Notes: generated from the sequence alone by a model not told the origin. A DNA stretch of 21,414 bases from Candidatus Cardinium sp. cBcalN2 (GCF_022810445.1 NZ_JAACGD010000088.1:1-21414), one strand, 5' to 3'. Positions 8,031-16,823 are shown, numbered from the stretch's first letter. Made by a program: numbers and translations.

Positions 8031-8435
8031 TTAGTAAACATAACAAAGTACTTCACCACCAACATGAACTTTGCGGGCTTCTTTATCTGTCATAATGCCT
8101 TTGGAGGTGGACAATATGGCTATCCCCAAGCCATTGATAACACTGGGCATGGCCGAAACCGTAGCATACTTACGCAATCCGGGCTTGCTTACACGTTGCA
8201 ACTTTACAATGGCAGATTGCTTAGTAAAAGCATCATACTTGAGTGCAATTTTAATAGTAGGCTGTACGCTATTTGGTTTAGAAACAACCTTATATCCGCG
8301 AATATATCCTTTTTCTTGTAAAACCTCTGTAAGCTTTGTCTTGGTTTTTGAAGCAGGAATTTCTACAATGCTATGCTTAGCATTAATGGCATTTCTGATC
8401 CTAGTAAGATAATCAGCTATTGGATCTGTAGTCAT
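8031..8435 (-). CDS. rpsH: 30S ribosomal protein S8
   Basis: S8 is a primary binder of the central domain of 16S rRNA. In many bacteria it also represses its own (spc) operon by binding the L5/L24 region of the mRNA; no such structure was established here. The 134-residue protein starts MTTDPIADYLTRIRNAI and contains VSKPGLRKYATV and the C-terminal signature GLGIAILSTSKGIMTDKEAR ending in GGEVLCYVY. Confidence 0.97.
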   Translation of the reverse strand: MTTDPIADYLTRIRNAINAKHSIVEIPASKTKTKLTEVLQEKGYIRGYKVVSKPNSVQPTIKIALKYDAFTKQSAIVKLQRVSKPGLRKYATVSAMPSVINGLGIAILSTSKGIMTDKEARKVHVGGEVLCYVY

Positions 8436-8486
8436 AGTAAGTATATATTAACAAAATAATAAAAACAGGGATATAATATTAAGTGT

Positions 8487-8756
8487 CTACCAACTTGCTT
8501 TGCGTACACCTGGTAATTTGCCCTCTAAAGCCCATTTTCTAAAGACCAATCGGGAAAGACCAAATTTCCTGATATACCCACGACCTCTACCAGTTATATT
8601 GCACCTATTGCGTAACCTAACAGGCGAAGCATTTTTAGGAAGCTTATCGAGTGCCATGTAGTTACCTTGTTCTTTTAACGCAGCTCTTTTAGCAGCATAC
8701 TTTGCTACTAACTGTCTTCTTTTTTTATCTCTTGCTTTAACTGATTCTTTTGCCAT
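8487..8756 (-). CDS. rpsN: 30S ribosomal protein S14, zinc-free form
   Basis: S14 assembles into the head of the small subunit next to S3 and S10. The 89-residue protein starts [20 protein letters not shown] and ends with [20 protein letters not shown] and [11 protein letters not shown], typical of the longer type. It has a single Cys and no CxxC pairs, so it is the zinc-independent version. The same trend is seen in L36 and S4 of this window. Confidence 0.96.
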   Translation of the reverse strand: MAKESVKARDKKRRQLVAKYAAKRAALKEQGNYMALDKLPKNASPVRLRNRCNITGRGRGYIRKFGLSRLVFRKWALEGKLPGVRKASW

Positions 8757-8768
8757 AACCTTTTAAAA

Positions 8769-9323
8769 TTAATTTTGCTCCAAGTTAAAGGGCATTCCCA
8801 AAGCTTTCAAGAGTTGAAATGCGGCTTGATTGTCTCGGGCAGTTGTAACAAAAGTTATATTCATACCATTGATCTTAATGACCTTATCAATGCTAATTTC
8901 TGGGAATATGATTTGTTCTTCAATACCAACATTGTAATTGCCTTTTCCATCAAATCCAGTGGTACGTAGACCCCAAAAGTTTCTAATTCTAGGCAATGCA
9001 ATCGAGATAAAGCGATCAAGAAATTCATACATGAGCTTGCCTCGTAAGGTAACTTTTACGCCAATAGGCATACCTGCCCTAAGTTTAAAATTAGAAACCG
9101 ATTTTTTAGCACGAGTAGGAACAGCACATTGCCCAGCAATAGCAGTTAGTTCTTCGATGCCAAGCTGGATGAGTTTTTTGTTGGATACACCATCACCTAA
9201 TCCTTGATTGATGCAGATTTTATGTAATCTAGGAACTTGCATAACCGATTTATACCCCAACAAATGTTTAAGATTGGGAATAACCTCTGCAAAATACTTT
9301 TCTTGTAATCTAGGCTTAAACAT
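8769..9323 (-). CDS. rplE: 50S ribosomal protein L5
   Basis: L5 binds 5S rRNA and contacts P-site tRNA and S13 across the subunit interface. The 184-residue protein shows the family blocks [52 protein letters not shown] and [20 protein letters not shown]. Its start overlaps the rplX stop by 8 nt (ATGTTTAA), so it is probably translationally coupled. Confidence 0.97.
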   Translation of the reverse strand: MFKPRLQEKYFAEVIPNLKHLLGYKSVMQVPRLHKICINQGLGDGVSNKKLIQLGIEELTAIAGQCAVPTRAKKSVSNFKLRAGMPIGVKVTLRGKLMYEFLDRFISIALPRIRNFWGLRTTGFDGKGNYNVGIEEQIIFPEISIDKVIKINGMNITFVTTARDNQAAFQLLKALGMPFNLEQN

Positions 9324-9663
9324 TTTTTATAAAATTTCCTGTTTTCTTAGCGTACCGCTGAAGCTTATCGGCTTCATTATGTTTTCTTCCTACACGGGTA
9401 GGCTCCCCACTTACTGGATCAATTAACATCAGGTTGCTAATATGGATAGGGGATGGATGCCTTTGAATGGCTCCCTTAGGATTTTGAGCAGAAGGTTTTA
9501 CATGTCTGGCTACTATATTCTTGTCTTGGACAATGGCACGATAAACCTTAGGAAATACCTGCAAAACGGTACCTTCTTCATTTCTATGTTTGCCCGCTAA
9601 AATCTTTACGCGATCTCCTGTTCGAATGTGAATCTTAAGATTCTTTTTAATTGTTTTCTTCAT
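9316..9663 (-). CDS. rplX: 50S ribosomal protein L24
   Basis: L24 is an assembly initiator of the large subunit and lies at the tunnel exit. The 115-residue protein carries a KOW motif near residue 19 ([20 protein letters not shown]) and the downstream block [20 protein letters not shown], followed by [20 protein letters not shown]. The N-terminus has a short lysine-rich lead ([17 protein letters not shown]). It follows rplN by 3 nt. Confidence 0.96.
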   Translation of the reverse strand: MKKTIKKNLKIHIRTGDRVKILAGKHRNEEGTVLQVFPKVYRAIVQDKNIVARHVKPSAQNPKGAIQRHPSPIHISNLMLIDPVSGEPTRVGRKHNEADKLQRYAKKTGNFIKNV

Positions 9664-9666
9664 CCT

Positions 9667-10035
9667 TTATAGTACTTCATCAGCTAAAGAGGCTATTTTC
9701 ATAAACTTCTTATCTCGAACTTCTCGAGCAACTGGCCCAAAAACACCTGTGCCTTTAGGTTCATTATTGTTTTCAATTAAAACAATAGCATTGTCTTCAA
9801 AGCGAATATAAGAACCATCTTTGCGTCTTACTTCCTTTCTGGTACGAACCACCACGGCTTTAGAAATAGTGCCTTTTTTAAGGGTACTGGAAGGGTTAGC
9901 AGTCTTTACGGTTACTACAATTTTATCGCCAACATGGGCATATCGCTTACGGGTGCCACCCAAAACGCGAATGCAAAGGGCTGTTTTTGCACCACTATTA
10001 TCGGCTACTTTCAGTATTGATTCCTGTTGTATCAT
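9667..10035 (-). CDS. rplN: 50S ribosomal protein L14
   Basis: L14 sits at the subunit interface and forms bridges with 16S rRNA. The protein has 122 residues, exactly the common length. It starts [20 protein letters not shown] and contains [20 protein letters not shown] and the C-terminal block [20 protein letters not shown], all diagnostic. Confidence 0.97.
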   Translation of the reverse strand: MIQQESILKVADNSGAKTALCIRVLGGTRKRYAHVGDKIVVTVKTANPSSTLKKGTISKAVVVRTRKEVRRKDGSYIRFEDNAIVLIENNNEPKGTGVFGPVAREVRDKKFMKIASLADEVL

Positions 10036-10037
10036 TT

Positions 10038-10292
10038 TTATTGAGCTCTTTCTATGATTTCAATCAACCTCCATCGCTTTTTTTTACTTAAAGGACGTGT
10101 TTCCATAATTCTTACCAGATCACCAATACTACAACTATTTTCTTCGTCATGTGCCATAAACTTAGTAGTTGTCTTTACAAACTTACCATAGACAGGGTGT
10201 ATGGCCTTAGTGTCCATTGCAACAGTTATGGTTTTATGGGCTTTGTTACTGGTTACCCTTCCTATTTTTTCTTTTCTTCTATTTCTCAGCAT
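10038..10292 (-). CDS. rpsQ: 30S ribosomal protein S17
   Basis: S17 is an OB-fold primary binder of the 16S rRNA 5' domain. The 84-residue protein has [19 protein letters not shown] near the start, then [20 protein letters not shown] and [20 protein letters not shown], matching the family over its length. It lies between rpmC and rplN with 5 nt and 2 nt spacers. Confidence 0.96.
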   Translation of the reverse strand: MLRNRRKEKIGRVTSNKAHKTITVAMDTKAIHPVYGKFVKTTTKFMAHDEENSCSIGDLVRIMETRPLSKKKRWRLIEIIERAQ

Positions 10293-10297
10293 GGTGA

Positions 10298-10501
10298 CTA
10301 CATTTCTGATGGTTGCTTACGCAACTTGTTCTGAGCTGTTTTTAGCCTTGCAATAGATTTTCTCGTTTCTCTAATCCTGATGGGATTCTCAATAAGAGAA
10401 ACGGAATGGGCAAATCTTAGCTTTACTAAATAATCCAACTCTTCTTTTAACTTATCATTGCATTGTTGAGAAGAAAGTAACTGAATATCTTTATATTTCA
10501 T
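10298..10501 (-). CDS. rpmC: 50S ribosomal protein L29
   Basis: L29 is a small helical protein at the tunnel exit that helps bind SRP and trigger factor. The 67-residue sequence has the two-helix pattern and the family motif [20 protein letters not shown] in the C-terminal half. The N-terminus ([20 protein letters not shown]) is typical of Bacteroidota L29. Confidence 0.93.
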   Translation of the reverse strand: MKYKDIQLLSSQQCNDKLKEELDYLVKLRFAHSVSLIENPIRIRETRKSIARLKTAQNKLRKQPSEM

Positions 10502-10541
10502 CTCGGCAGTTATGTTTTATATTCCATACGAATTATCGAGC

Positions 10542-10967
10542 CTACGCACCTGGGTGATAATCTCTTCGGACTACGAAATTTGCCTTAATAGGCAACTTAT
10601 GGATAGCAAGACGCATGGCACGTTCGGCTACTTCCTTAGAAACACCATCTAACTCAAAAAGGATTCTACCAGGCTTAACAACGGCTACAAAAGAATCGGG
10701 AGCACCTTTACCTTTACCCATCCTTACTTCAGCTGGCTTTTTAGTTAGAGATTTATCTGGAAAAATTCTATTCCAAACTTGTCCTTGCCGTTTCATTTCT
10801 CTTGTAATAGCAATACGCATCGCTTCAATTTGCCGAGCAGTAATATAAGAAGGTTCTAATGCCTTCAGCCCAAAGGTACCAAATTCTAATGAATTTCCCT
10901 TCATAGATAAGCCTTTTATTCTTCCCTTTTGCGTTTTTCTGTAACGTACTCTTTTTGGTTGTAACAT
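10542..10967 (-). CDS. rplP: 50S ribosomal protein L16
   Basis: L16 organises the A-site region and binds close to 5S rRNA. The 141-residue protein starts [19 protein letters not shown]. It contains [20 protein letters not shown], the conserved [20 protein letters not shown], and the C-terminal [17 protein letters not shown]. It follows rpsC by about 38 nt. Confidence 0.97.
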   Translation of the reverse strand: MLQPKRVRYRKTQKGRIKGLSMKGNSLEFGTFGLKALEPSYITARQIEAMRIAITREMKRQGQVWNRIFPDKSLTKKPAEVRMGKGKGAPDSFVAVVKPGRILFELDGVSKEVAERAMRLAIHKLPIKANFVVRRDYHPGA

Positions 10968-11005
10968 TTTAGTACAAAAGTTAATATGATTATATAGTAG
11001 GAACC

Positions 11006-11722
11006 CTAGTTACTGCTTCTTTTTTTTTCTCTGGAAGATGCAATAGATCGCTCCCCTACTCTATTTGGTTTCCCTGCTGAACGGCCCGATTGATTAGCGG
11101 CTACATCACCCCTAGAAATCCAAACTTTAATACCTATTCTACCATAAATGGTATGGGCTTCAACAGCTGTATAATCTATATCGTTACGAAGCGTATGGAG
11201 TGGAACAGAACCTTCTTTAAATTCGTCTGAGCGAGCCATTTCAGCACCATCCAATCTACCGGAAACTTTAATCTTAACGCCTTGGGCACCAGAACGAATA
11301 ACCGCAGCAACACATTGCTTTACAGCACGTTTGTAAGGCATACGCCCTCTAATTTGTTGCGCAATTTGCAGAGCAACTAACTTAGCTTCCAGATCTGGTC
11401 TTTTAATCTCAACAATATTAAGCTCCACTTCTTGCTTAGTGAGCTTTTTCAACTCTTCTTTTACTTTATCGACTTCTGCACCTGACTTACCAATTACAAT
11501 ACCTGGACGAGCGGTTCGAATAGTAACGGTAATCTTTTTACCAGCACGCTCTATCAGAATCCTAGCAACACTGGCTTTGGCCATTCGAGCCTCTAGATAG
11601 GCGCGAATTTTTTCATCCTCCATTAATTTTTCTGGATAAGAGGATTTGGACGCAAACCAACTAGAATCTGACTTGCGAATAAAGCCAACTCTAAAGCCGA
11701 CGGGATTAACTTTTTGACCCAT
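11006..11722 (-). CDS. rpsC: 30S ribosomal protein S3
   Basis: S3 forms the mRNA entry ring with S4 and S5. The 238-residue protein starts [20 protein letters not shown]. It has a type-II KH domain around residues 40-110, with the [14 protein letters not shown] loop. The S3 C-terminal domain contains [21 protein letters not shown] residues ([19 protein letters not shown]) and [13 protein letters not shown]. The tail is basic and Ser-rich. Confidence 0.97.
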   Translation of the reverse strand: MGQKVNPVGFRVGFIRKSDSSWFASKSSYPEKLMEDEKIRAYLEARMAKASVARILIERAGKKITVTIRTARPGIVIGKSGAEVDKVKEELKKLTKQEVELNIVEIKRPDLEAKLVALQIAQQIRGRMPYKRAVKQCVAAVIRSGAQGVKIKVSGRLDGAEMARSDEFKEGSVPLHTLRNDIDYTAVEAHTIYGRIGIKVWISRGDVAANQSGRSAGKPNRVGERSIASSREKKRSSN

Positions 11723-11786
11723 TGTAGTATTATTTCGTCTATAGTGTGGTTAGATTCTTGTGTCTAAAACAGTCTTGTGAGACAGA

Positions 11787-12137
11787 CTAGTAAGGTTTTA
11801 CTGTACTGTCTACCACAATAACAACATGACTAGATCTTTTTCTAATCCTGTGCGCAACACCTCTTGGTGCAGGCATAATTCTTTTGAGCATACCTGCCCT
11901 ATCCACGGTTATTTTTTTTATAAAAATGGGCTCATCTTCCAGAGAGGTTGGATTAGTATTTTGCCAATTTGAAATAGCAGAAAGCAATAGCTTTCTGAGC
12001 TGAAGAGCAGCTTGCTGTGGTTTGCTCTGTAAAATAGCCAATGACATAGCCACACTTTTACCTCTAATAAGCGCTGCTAAGAGTCCAATCTTACGCGCAG
12101 ACATAGGTAGCTTTCTTAACTTTGCTGTTGCCTCCAT
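11787..12137 (-). CDS. rplV: 50S ribosomal protein L22
   Basis: L22 lines the exit tunnel with a beta-hairpin that can contact nascent chains and macrolides. The 116-residue protein has MSARKIGLLAALIRGKSV in the first third. The hairpin-tip region reads DRAGMLKRIMPAPRGVAHRI, with SSHVVIVVDS at the end. A 64-nt gap containing a short GTCT/AGAC dyad separates it from rpsC. Confidence 0.96.
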   Translation of the reverse strand: MEATAKLRKLPMSARKIGLLAALIRGKSVAMSLAILQSKPQQAALQLRKLLLSAISNWQNTNPTSLEDEPIFIKKITVDRAGMLKRIMPAPRGVAHRIRKRSSHVVIVVDSTVKPY

Positions 12138-12145
12138 AGTTCACA

Positions 12146-12412
12146 TTATCTTTTTTTAGATGTATGGCCTTTAAAGTTTCTGGTTAAGGCAAACTCACCG
12201 ACCTTATGGCTTACCATTGACTCTGTAATAAAAACGGGAATAAACTTATGGCCATTATGAACCGCAAGGGTATGACCTACAAAATCCGGCGTAATGGTTG
12301 AGCGCCTAGACCAGGTTTTGACTACTGTTTTTTTACCAGATTCATTGAGCATATCTATCTTTTGTTGTAGATGATGCGCCACATAGGGTCCCTTTTTTAT
12401 AGATCTAGCCAT
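12146..12412 (-). CDS. rpsS: 30S ribosomal protein S19
   Basis: S19 pairs with S13 in the head of the 30S subunit. The 88-residue protein starts [20 protein letters not shown] and contains [39 protein letters not shown] and [12 protein letters not shown], all diagnostic. Its ATG overlaps the final base of the rplB stop (TAATG), a tight coupling arrangement. Confidence 0.97.
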   Translation of the reverse strand: MARSIKKGPYVAHHLQQKIDMLNESGKKTVVKTWSRRSTITPDFVGHTLAVHNGHKFIPVFITESMVSHKVGEFALTRNFKGHTSKKR

Positions 12413-13239
12413 TATTTTTTCTTTTTACTAATAATCAGTCTAGCAGAATATTTATTTCGATTGCGGGTTTTTTTACCTTTTGTATATAACCCTTTAAAAG
12501 ATCTAGGATGTCCTCCAGAGGCTTTACCTTCACCGCCACCCATTGGGTGATCAACTGGGTTCATGACAACTGCCCGAACACGTGGCCTTTTACCCAACCA
12601 ACGGCTTCTGCCTGCTTTAGCAATGGTAACATTATCATGGTCGCTATTAGAAACGGATCCAATAGTAGCCATACAATGATCCAACACCAAACGTCTTTCA
12701 CCAGAAGGTAACTTAATGGTTACATACTTGCTGCTTTTAGAAAGAAGTTGGGCATAAGATCCAGCGCTTCTGGCTAATGCAGCCCCACGTCCAGGAGCTA
12801 GTTCAATATTATGAATAATGGTTCCCAAGGGAATATCTTTCATTGCCATAGCATTACCTGGCTCTATTGGGGCGTCGGGACCTGCTACCACTTTAGTGCC
12901 TACCTTAATGCCTTCGGGAGCTATAATATAGCTTTTTTCACCATCTACATAATGTAATAAGGCGATATAGGCAGTACGCATAGGATCGTACTCAATAGAA
13001 TGTACAAAGGCCGGAACACCCAACTTTCTTCTTTTAAAGTCAATAATACGGGCACGGCGCTTGTGGCCACCTCCTCTATGAGGAACAGTAATCCTACCGC
13101 GATTATTGCGACCACCTGTACGCTTGGTCTTGACTAAGAGTGACTTTTCCGGTTTACGCGCTGTAATAACGGTAGAAAAATCTGGCGCTATCCTAAAACG
13201 CTGACCAGGAGTGGTTGGATTAAGTTTTCTTAATGGCAT
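12412..13239 (-). CDS. rplB: 50S ribosomal protein L2
   Basis: L2 is one of the most conserved large-subunit proteins and is needed for subunit association and peptidyl-transferase assembly. The 275-residue protein starts [20 protein letters not shown]. It contains [40 protein letters not shown] and [20 protein letters not shown]; the last holds the histidine linked to peptidyl-transfer function. The tail [18 protein letters not shown] is typical. Confidence 0.98.
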   Translation of the reverse strand: MPLRKLNPTTPGQRFRIAPDFSTVITARKPEKSLLVKTKRTGGRNNRGRITVPHRGGGHKRRARIIDFKRRKLGVPAFVHSIEYDPMRTAYIALLHYVDGEKSYIIAPEGIKVGTKVVAGPDAPIEPGNAMAMKDIPLGTIIHNIELAPGRGAALARSAGSYAQLLSKSSKYVTIKLPSGERRLVLDHCMATIGSVSNSDHDNVTIAKAGRSRWLGKRPRVRAVVMNPVDHPMGGGEGKASGGHPRSFKGLYTKGKKTRNRNKYSARLIISKKKK

Positions 13240-13282
13240 AACTAGATCAACTAACAGCTATAAATATAATACAAAGGTCGAA

Positions 13283-13570
13283 TTAGAAGTTATTATAAAA
13301 CTCTATGCTATCCCCTGCCTTAAGGGTTACAAGGACTTTTTTATAGGAAGGTCTTTTTCCTTTCATGACACGGGATTTGGTATGCCGGGTTATGTATTTT
13401 CCAGCATAACGCATGGTATTAATTTTATCTACTGAAACACCATAAAAGCGTTCAATTTCTTTTTTGATCTGGTTTTTATCAGCACGGTCATCGACAATTA
13501 AACCATAAACACCATGCTTATTAAGGGCTGATACCTTTTCGGTCATCAACGGTTTTTTTAGAATACTCAT
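13283..13570 (-). CDS. rplW: 50S ribosomal protein L23
   Basis: L23 sits at the tunnel exit and docks trigger factor and SRP. The 95-residue protein has the family start MSILKKPLMTEKVSALNKHG, then FYGVSVDKINTMRYAGKY, and the loop RVMKGKRPSYKKVLVTLKAG near the end. The spacing to rplB is 43 nt, and rplD lies 3 nt upstream. Confidence 0.95.
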   Translation of the reverse strand: MSILKKPLMTEKVSALNKHGVYGLIVDDRADKNQIKKEIERFYGVSVDKINTMRYAGKYITRHTKSRVMKGKRPSYKKVLVTLKAGDSIEFYNNF

Positions 13571-13573
13571 CTG

Positions 13574-14203
13574 TTACTGGCTCAATTTTTCTACTATAGG
13601 CGCTATTGCATTCTCCATAATTAACAATTTTTTTGCATGCAATAGATCATAGGTATTGACGTGATCTACGCAAACGACTTTGGCTTGCTTTAGATTCCTA
13701 CTAGATAGGATAATATTTTTGTCTACACTAGGCAAGATCAATAAAGTCTTTTCATCAAAAAAGGACAAATTGCGTAACATGCCTAAATAGTTTTTTGTCT
13801 TGGGTGTATCAAAAGAAAAAGGTTCTAAAACACAAATATGACTTTCTTGAGCTTTGTAAGAAAAAACAGATTTTCTGGCTAACTTTTTTACCTTACGATT
13901 TAGTTTAAAACTATAATCTCTTGGCTTTGGTCCAAAAATGCGACCACCTCCTCTAAATAGAGGGGATTTGATATCACCAGCCCTAGCGGTACCAGTACCT
14001 TTTTGCCTTTTAAGCTTTCTTCTAGAACCACTTACTGCACCACGCTCCTTTGACTGATGGGTCCCTTGGCGCCTAGCGGCCAGGATGCATTTTACATCCA
14101 AATAAATAGCATGGTCATTGGGCTCGATACCAAAGACTTCTTCTGGCAATACAACAGAACGACCTGCTTCCTCTCCTGTATATTTTAATACTGATAGGTT
14201 CAT
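13574..14203 (-). CDS. rplD: 50S ribosomal protein L4
   Basis: L4 projects a long loop into the exit tunnel and in many bacteria autoregulates the S10 operon. The 209-residue protein shows VKCILAARRQGTHQSKERGA, the loop GSRRKLKRQKGTGTARAGDI and SPLFRGGGRIFGPKPRDYSF, all standard. The second half is less conserved, as usual. No leader structure for L4 regulation was found upstream of rplC. Confidence 0.96.
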   Translation of the reverse strand: MNLSVLKYTGEEAGRSVVLPEEVFGIEPNDHAIYLDVKCILAARRQGTHQSKERGAVSGSRRKLKRQKGTGTARAGDIKSPLFRGGGRIFGPKPRDYSFKLNRKVKKLARKSVFSYKAQESHICVLEPFSFDTPKTKNYLGMLRNLSFFDEKTLLILPSVDKNIILSSRNLKQAKVVCVDHVNTYDLLHAKKLLIMENAIAPIVEKLSQ

Positions 14204-14204
14204 T

Positions 14205-14840
14205 TTATTTCTCCAAAATTACATAACCATTATTGGCACCAGGTACTGCTCCATGAACTACGATTAGATCTTTCTCTGGCAACACCTTCAACACCTCAAG
14301 ATTGGCTACCTTAACTCTATTACCACCTGTTCTACCAGCCATGCGCATGCCTTTGAATACGCGAGATGGAAAAGAAGCGGCCCCAACAGAACCGGGTGCT
14401 CTTTCTCTATTGTGTTGACCATGCGAACGGCCGCCAACTCCACTAAAACCATGTCGCTTTACAACGCCTTGGAAACCTTTTCCTTTAGATTTACCGACAA
14501 TGTCTATAAATTCGCCCTCAACAAAAACATCTTCTATGCGAATCACTTGACCCAATGTAATTTGCTGCAATAGAGCCTCATCATCACATCTAAATTCAAC
14601 TTGTTTTTGCTTAGGGGTAGTAGCAGCCTTGGCAAAATGGCCTATAAGGGGCTTAGTCGTATTTTTTTCTTTTTTATCATCATAAGCCAACTGAATAGCC
14701 TGATAACCATCTACAGACTTTGTCCTAAGTTGGGTCACCACACAAGGCCCTCCTTGAATAACGGTGCATGCTTTTTTACGACCTTTACTGTCATAAAGAC
14801 TGGTCATCCCAATTTTTTTTCCTATGATTCCAATCATCAA
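14205..14840 (-). CDS. rplC: 50S ribosomal protein L3
   Basis: L3 initiates large-subunit assembly and reaches the peptidyl-transferase centre. The 211-residue protein starts [20 protein letters not shown] (the second Met, one codon later, is equally possible). It contains [20 protein letters not shown] followed by [20 protein letters not shown], and then [20 protein letters not shown]. It is the first gene of the cluster here. The usual upstream neighbour rpsJ is absent and non-coding DNA follows. Confidence 0.97.
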   Translation of the reverse strand: MMIGIIGKKIGMTSLYDSKGRKKACTVIQGGPCVVTQLRTKSVDGYQAIQLAYDDKKEKNTTKPLIGHFAKAATTPKQKQVEFRCDDEALLQQITLGQVIRIEDVFVEGEFIDIVGKSKGKGFQGVVKRHGFSGVGGRSHGQHNRERAPGSVGAASFPSRVFKGMRMAGRTGGNRVKVANLEVLKVLPEKDLIVVHGAVPGANNGYVILEK

Positions 14841-14916
14841 ACTTCAATATTAATTATATCCTCTTACTTGCTTTAAAAGCAGCAAAAAAAGAAGGAAGAA
14901 TTATATAGCAAGAGGG

Positions 14917-14947
14917 CAAATTTAAATAAAAATATAAGCCGAACCAA
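14917..14947 (-). promoter_or_regulatory. Candidate Bacteroidota-type promoter for the ribosomal operon
   Basis: On the minus strand, TTG (complement of 14945-14947) is followed by a 20-nt spacer and TAAATTTG (complement of 14917-14924). This matches the Bacteroidota consensus TTG/TTTG, about 19-21 nt, TAnnTTTG. It would start transcription roughly 65-75 nt before the rplC start. The call rests on motif match and position only. Confidence 0.45.
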
Positions 14948-15025
14948 GTGGTTTATCCTAAAACCCTACTACATCTAGGATGCACGTGATCCAAAGATAT
15001 AAAAATTAAGGGAGAAAGAAAAATA

Positions 15026-15093
15026 GAAAATCATAAACTCAGCCCGCTACACGGCTTCAAATAGATGATTTTCTAATCCGCTGAAAAACAGAT
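15026..15093 (-). repeat. Repeat copy, inverted relative to 16550-16618
   Basis: Its reverse complement matches 16550-16618 over 68-69 bp with one gap and about three mismatches. It contains a worn version of the core GCCCGC-TAC-GCGGGC and ends in the GAAAAACAGAT motif shared by all palindromic repeats here. Confidence 0.7.
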
Positions 15094-15139
15094 CGGTTCA
15101 AGATTACCGTTTTACTAAAGTCACAAAATTCTTTTATCG

Positions 15140-15173
15140 GCGGCTGGTAGCTATACGCGGCTGGTAGCTATAC
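15140..15173 (+). repeat. Perfect 17-bp tandem duplication
   Basis: GCGGCTGGTAGCTATAC occurs twice back to back (15140-15156 and 15157-15173). A related GGCTGGTAGC segment occurs near 16675. Confidence 0.8.
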
Positions 15174-15221
15174 AAAGCAGGATACAAATTACCTGTTCAA
15201 GTCAGTGGTAAATAAGGTGTT

Positions 15222-15411
15222 TTTAACTTACTTTTTGCTTGATCAAAAAGTAAGCAAAAAATCAAGCCCTCGGTAAAAAGTTGCTGAATTCGCCCTTTAC
15301 AGCTGGAAAAACAGAACTTGCCCGCTACGCGGGCTTCAAACAAGCTGTTTTTCTGATCAGCTATAAAGGGCGAATTCTGACCGCAACTATTTTACAAGGG
15401 GCGTTTTTTCT
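15222..15411. repeat. Long nested palindromic element, copy A2
   Basis: It opens with a hairpin (CTTACTTTTTG at 15227-15237, loop CTTGAT, complement at 15244-15254), then AAAAAATCAAGCCC. The main dyad pairs 15286-15304 with 15359-15377 (19 bp, one mismatch). Nested inside are GAAAAACAG/CTGTTTTTC (15306-15314 and 15345-15353) and GCCCGC-TAC-GCGGGC (15320-15334). The outer flanks, TAAAAAGTTGC and GCAACTATTTTA, also pair. It ends in the module found at 277-310. The same order of parts is seen in copy A1 near 432-613. Confidence 0.65.
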
Positions 15412-15497
15412 TTTTTCCCGTACTCTACTACAGTGCTGCATGGATACAAAGTATCCTAAAAACATGATTCAGTAAAACACACCATTATATCTCATAT

Positions 15498-15531
15498 TCA
15501 ATAAAATATAGCCCTTAACTTGACGCTATTG
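15498..15531. repeat. Left member of a 34-bp inverted repeat flanking the ankyrin gene
   Basis: The reverse complement of this segment matches 16383-16416 at 33 of 34 positions. It contains TATAGCCCTTAACTTGACGC. A looser direct copy (TTAAGTTGACACCATTGGC) occurs near 16738. It begins about 57 nt past the stop of the ankyrin gene. Confidence 0.75.
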
Positions 15532-15587
15532 CCTAAAGAGATACAGGCATTTATACTAGAAAATGCGACAAAATCTAAGAAAAAAAG

Positions 15588-16100
15588 TTATTTTAGTATA
15601 TATACATTCTTGTATCTAGATAACAAATTATCTATAGAATAACATTGCATAGCTCTGTCTATAAGTTTAACGGATTCTGAATCGCCTTTTTCCTCCGCAA
15701 TATTACGGGCTGTTTTTCCAGCCTTATTTAGTGTATCGAGCACAATTTGTTTCTGTACCATAGCTATCAGTACAATTGCTAATATTTCTCTATGACCTAC
15801 TTTTGCTGCAATGTGAAGCGGTCTACAACCATTTTTATCTTCTGCATCAATCACAGTATTTGGATCGTCGAGTAATTTTTTAACTTCTGGTAGATTCTCT
15901 TCCCATATTGCAGCATGAAGTGGGCTATCGCTAGAATTATTTTGATTATTGATATCAATAATTCCACTAGAAGTAGATTTTTTTTCTTGTTGTTCGTCTG
16001 AAGACATCATGCCCATGCTATTTCCAGTTGTGTGACACCCTGTTAACGCCAATGTGGATAAGTAGAATAAAGGGGTTAAAGTTTTTATATTGGATCTCAT
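15588..16100 (-). CDS. Small ankyrin-repeat lipoprotein, putative effector
   Basis: The 170-residue protein begins MRSNIKTLTPLFYLSTLALT and then GC, a type-II signal peptide with a lipobox (ALTGC) and lipidation at C22. A low-complexity Ser/Asn linker follows to about residue 58. About three ankyrin units occupy 59-155: SPLHAAIWEENLPEVKKLL, the clear CRPLHIAAKVGHREILAIVL, and GKTARNIAEEKGDSESVKLI. Ankyrin proteins mediate protein-protein contacts and are frequent candidate effectors in Amoebophilaceae. No enzymatic domain is visible. The gene stands alone between inverted repeats with no operon partner. Its binding partner is unknown, and surface display rather than secretion is possible because of the lipid anchor. 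Confidence 0.8.
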   Translation of the reverse strand: MRSNIKTLTPLFYLSTLALTGCHTTGNSMGMMSSDEQQEKKSTSSGIIDINNQNNSSDSPLHAAIWEENLPEVKKLLDDPNTVIDAEDKNGCRPLHIAAKVGHREILAIVLIAMVQKQIVLDTLNKAGKTARNIAEEKGDSESVKLIDRAMQCYSIDNLLSRYKNVYILK

Positions 16101-16382
16101 GTTTGTATCTATATGTTTATATATGTTTGATAAGATTTTATGTAAAAAGTCAAATATGTACGTTTAATCAATTGGTGGCTATACTGGATTAGTACAGTGC
16201 TTGTTCAAAGCCACAAGCGCTAGTTTCCTAAGTATACGAGCATAATATATAATGGAATATAGAAAATTATACACATAACGTCAATGGTTCTGTCACGTTT
16301 GTTTTAAAGAAGCTATTAGCTTTAGTAGCTGTAGTCAAAAAATAATTTCAAAAATGGCTTTTTTACCACTAGCCTGAACAAA

Positions 16383-16416
16383 CAATAGCGTCAACTTAAG
16401 GGCTATATTTTATTGA
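16383..16416. repeat. Right member of the 34-bp inverted repeat flanking the ankyrin gene
   Basis: It is the inverted partner of 15498-15531, with a single mismatch in 34 bp. The pair encloses about 850 bp holding only the ankyrin gene. No obvious target duplication lies outside the pair. Confidence 0.75.
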
Positions 16417-16544
16417 TTTCCAAATGTAATAATATAATTTTTAGATTTGCTTTTTTGTTTATTATTTGTGGTGTAAACTTGATTTTTTAGGCCATTAGGG
16501 CCTTCTATAAAGGAATTTAGCGCTTCAGTAAAAATTTATTCTTT

Positions 16545-16640
16545 AAATCATCTGTTTTTCAGCGGATCAGAAAATCATCTGTTTGAAGCCCGCGTAGCGG
16601 GCTGAGTTTATGATTTTCCCGTTGAAAAACAGATGATTTC
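16545..16640. repeat. Large palindrome with GCCCGC-GTA-GCGGGC core
   Basis: The left arm AAATCATCTGTTTTTCAGCGG pairs with CCGTTGAAAAACAGATGATTT at the right end. Nested GAAAATCAT and ATGATTTTC arms surround the GC-rich core. Bases 16550-16618 are an inverted copy of 15026-15093. Confidence 0.65.
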
Positions 16641-16823
16641 ATTTATTTACTGTGTGTTAAATTCTTTTTATAGAAGGCTGGTAGCCAGAGGCCATGCTAA
16701 AGGCTTATAAACACAGCCGCAATAAAATAGATTTTCCTTAAGTTGACACCATTGGCTGAACAAATCTCGCATAGGGTATTGCATAAATAAAAATTTATTT
16801 ATATAATCATTTCTTTTTTATTA

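Larger units (their letters stand above)
14841..15587. other. Gene-free, repeat-rich stretch between rplC and the ankyrin gene
   Basis: Apart from the promoter candidate near rplC, this stretch contains repeats entered separately: an inverted copy at 15026-15093, a 17-bp tandem pair, a long palindromic element at 15222-15411, and one end of a 34-bp inverted pair. An open frame at 15281-15475 runs through the palindrome and is not credible as a gene. Confidence 0.6.

Noticed and set aside
8013..8412. Plus-strand frames of about 100 codons over rpsH
   Set aside because: They lie opposite a fully conserved ribosomal gene and resemble no protein.
15281..15475. 64-codon open frame on the plus strand
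   Set aside because: It runs straight through the nested palindrome of copy A2, has no recognisable protein features, and its codons are explained by the repeat.
15547..15566. GCATTT/AAATGC hairpin after the ankyrin gene as a terminator
   Set aside because: The stem is only 6 bp and no T-run follows on the minus strand.
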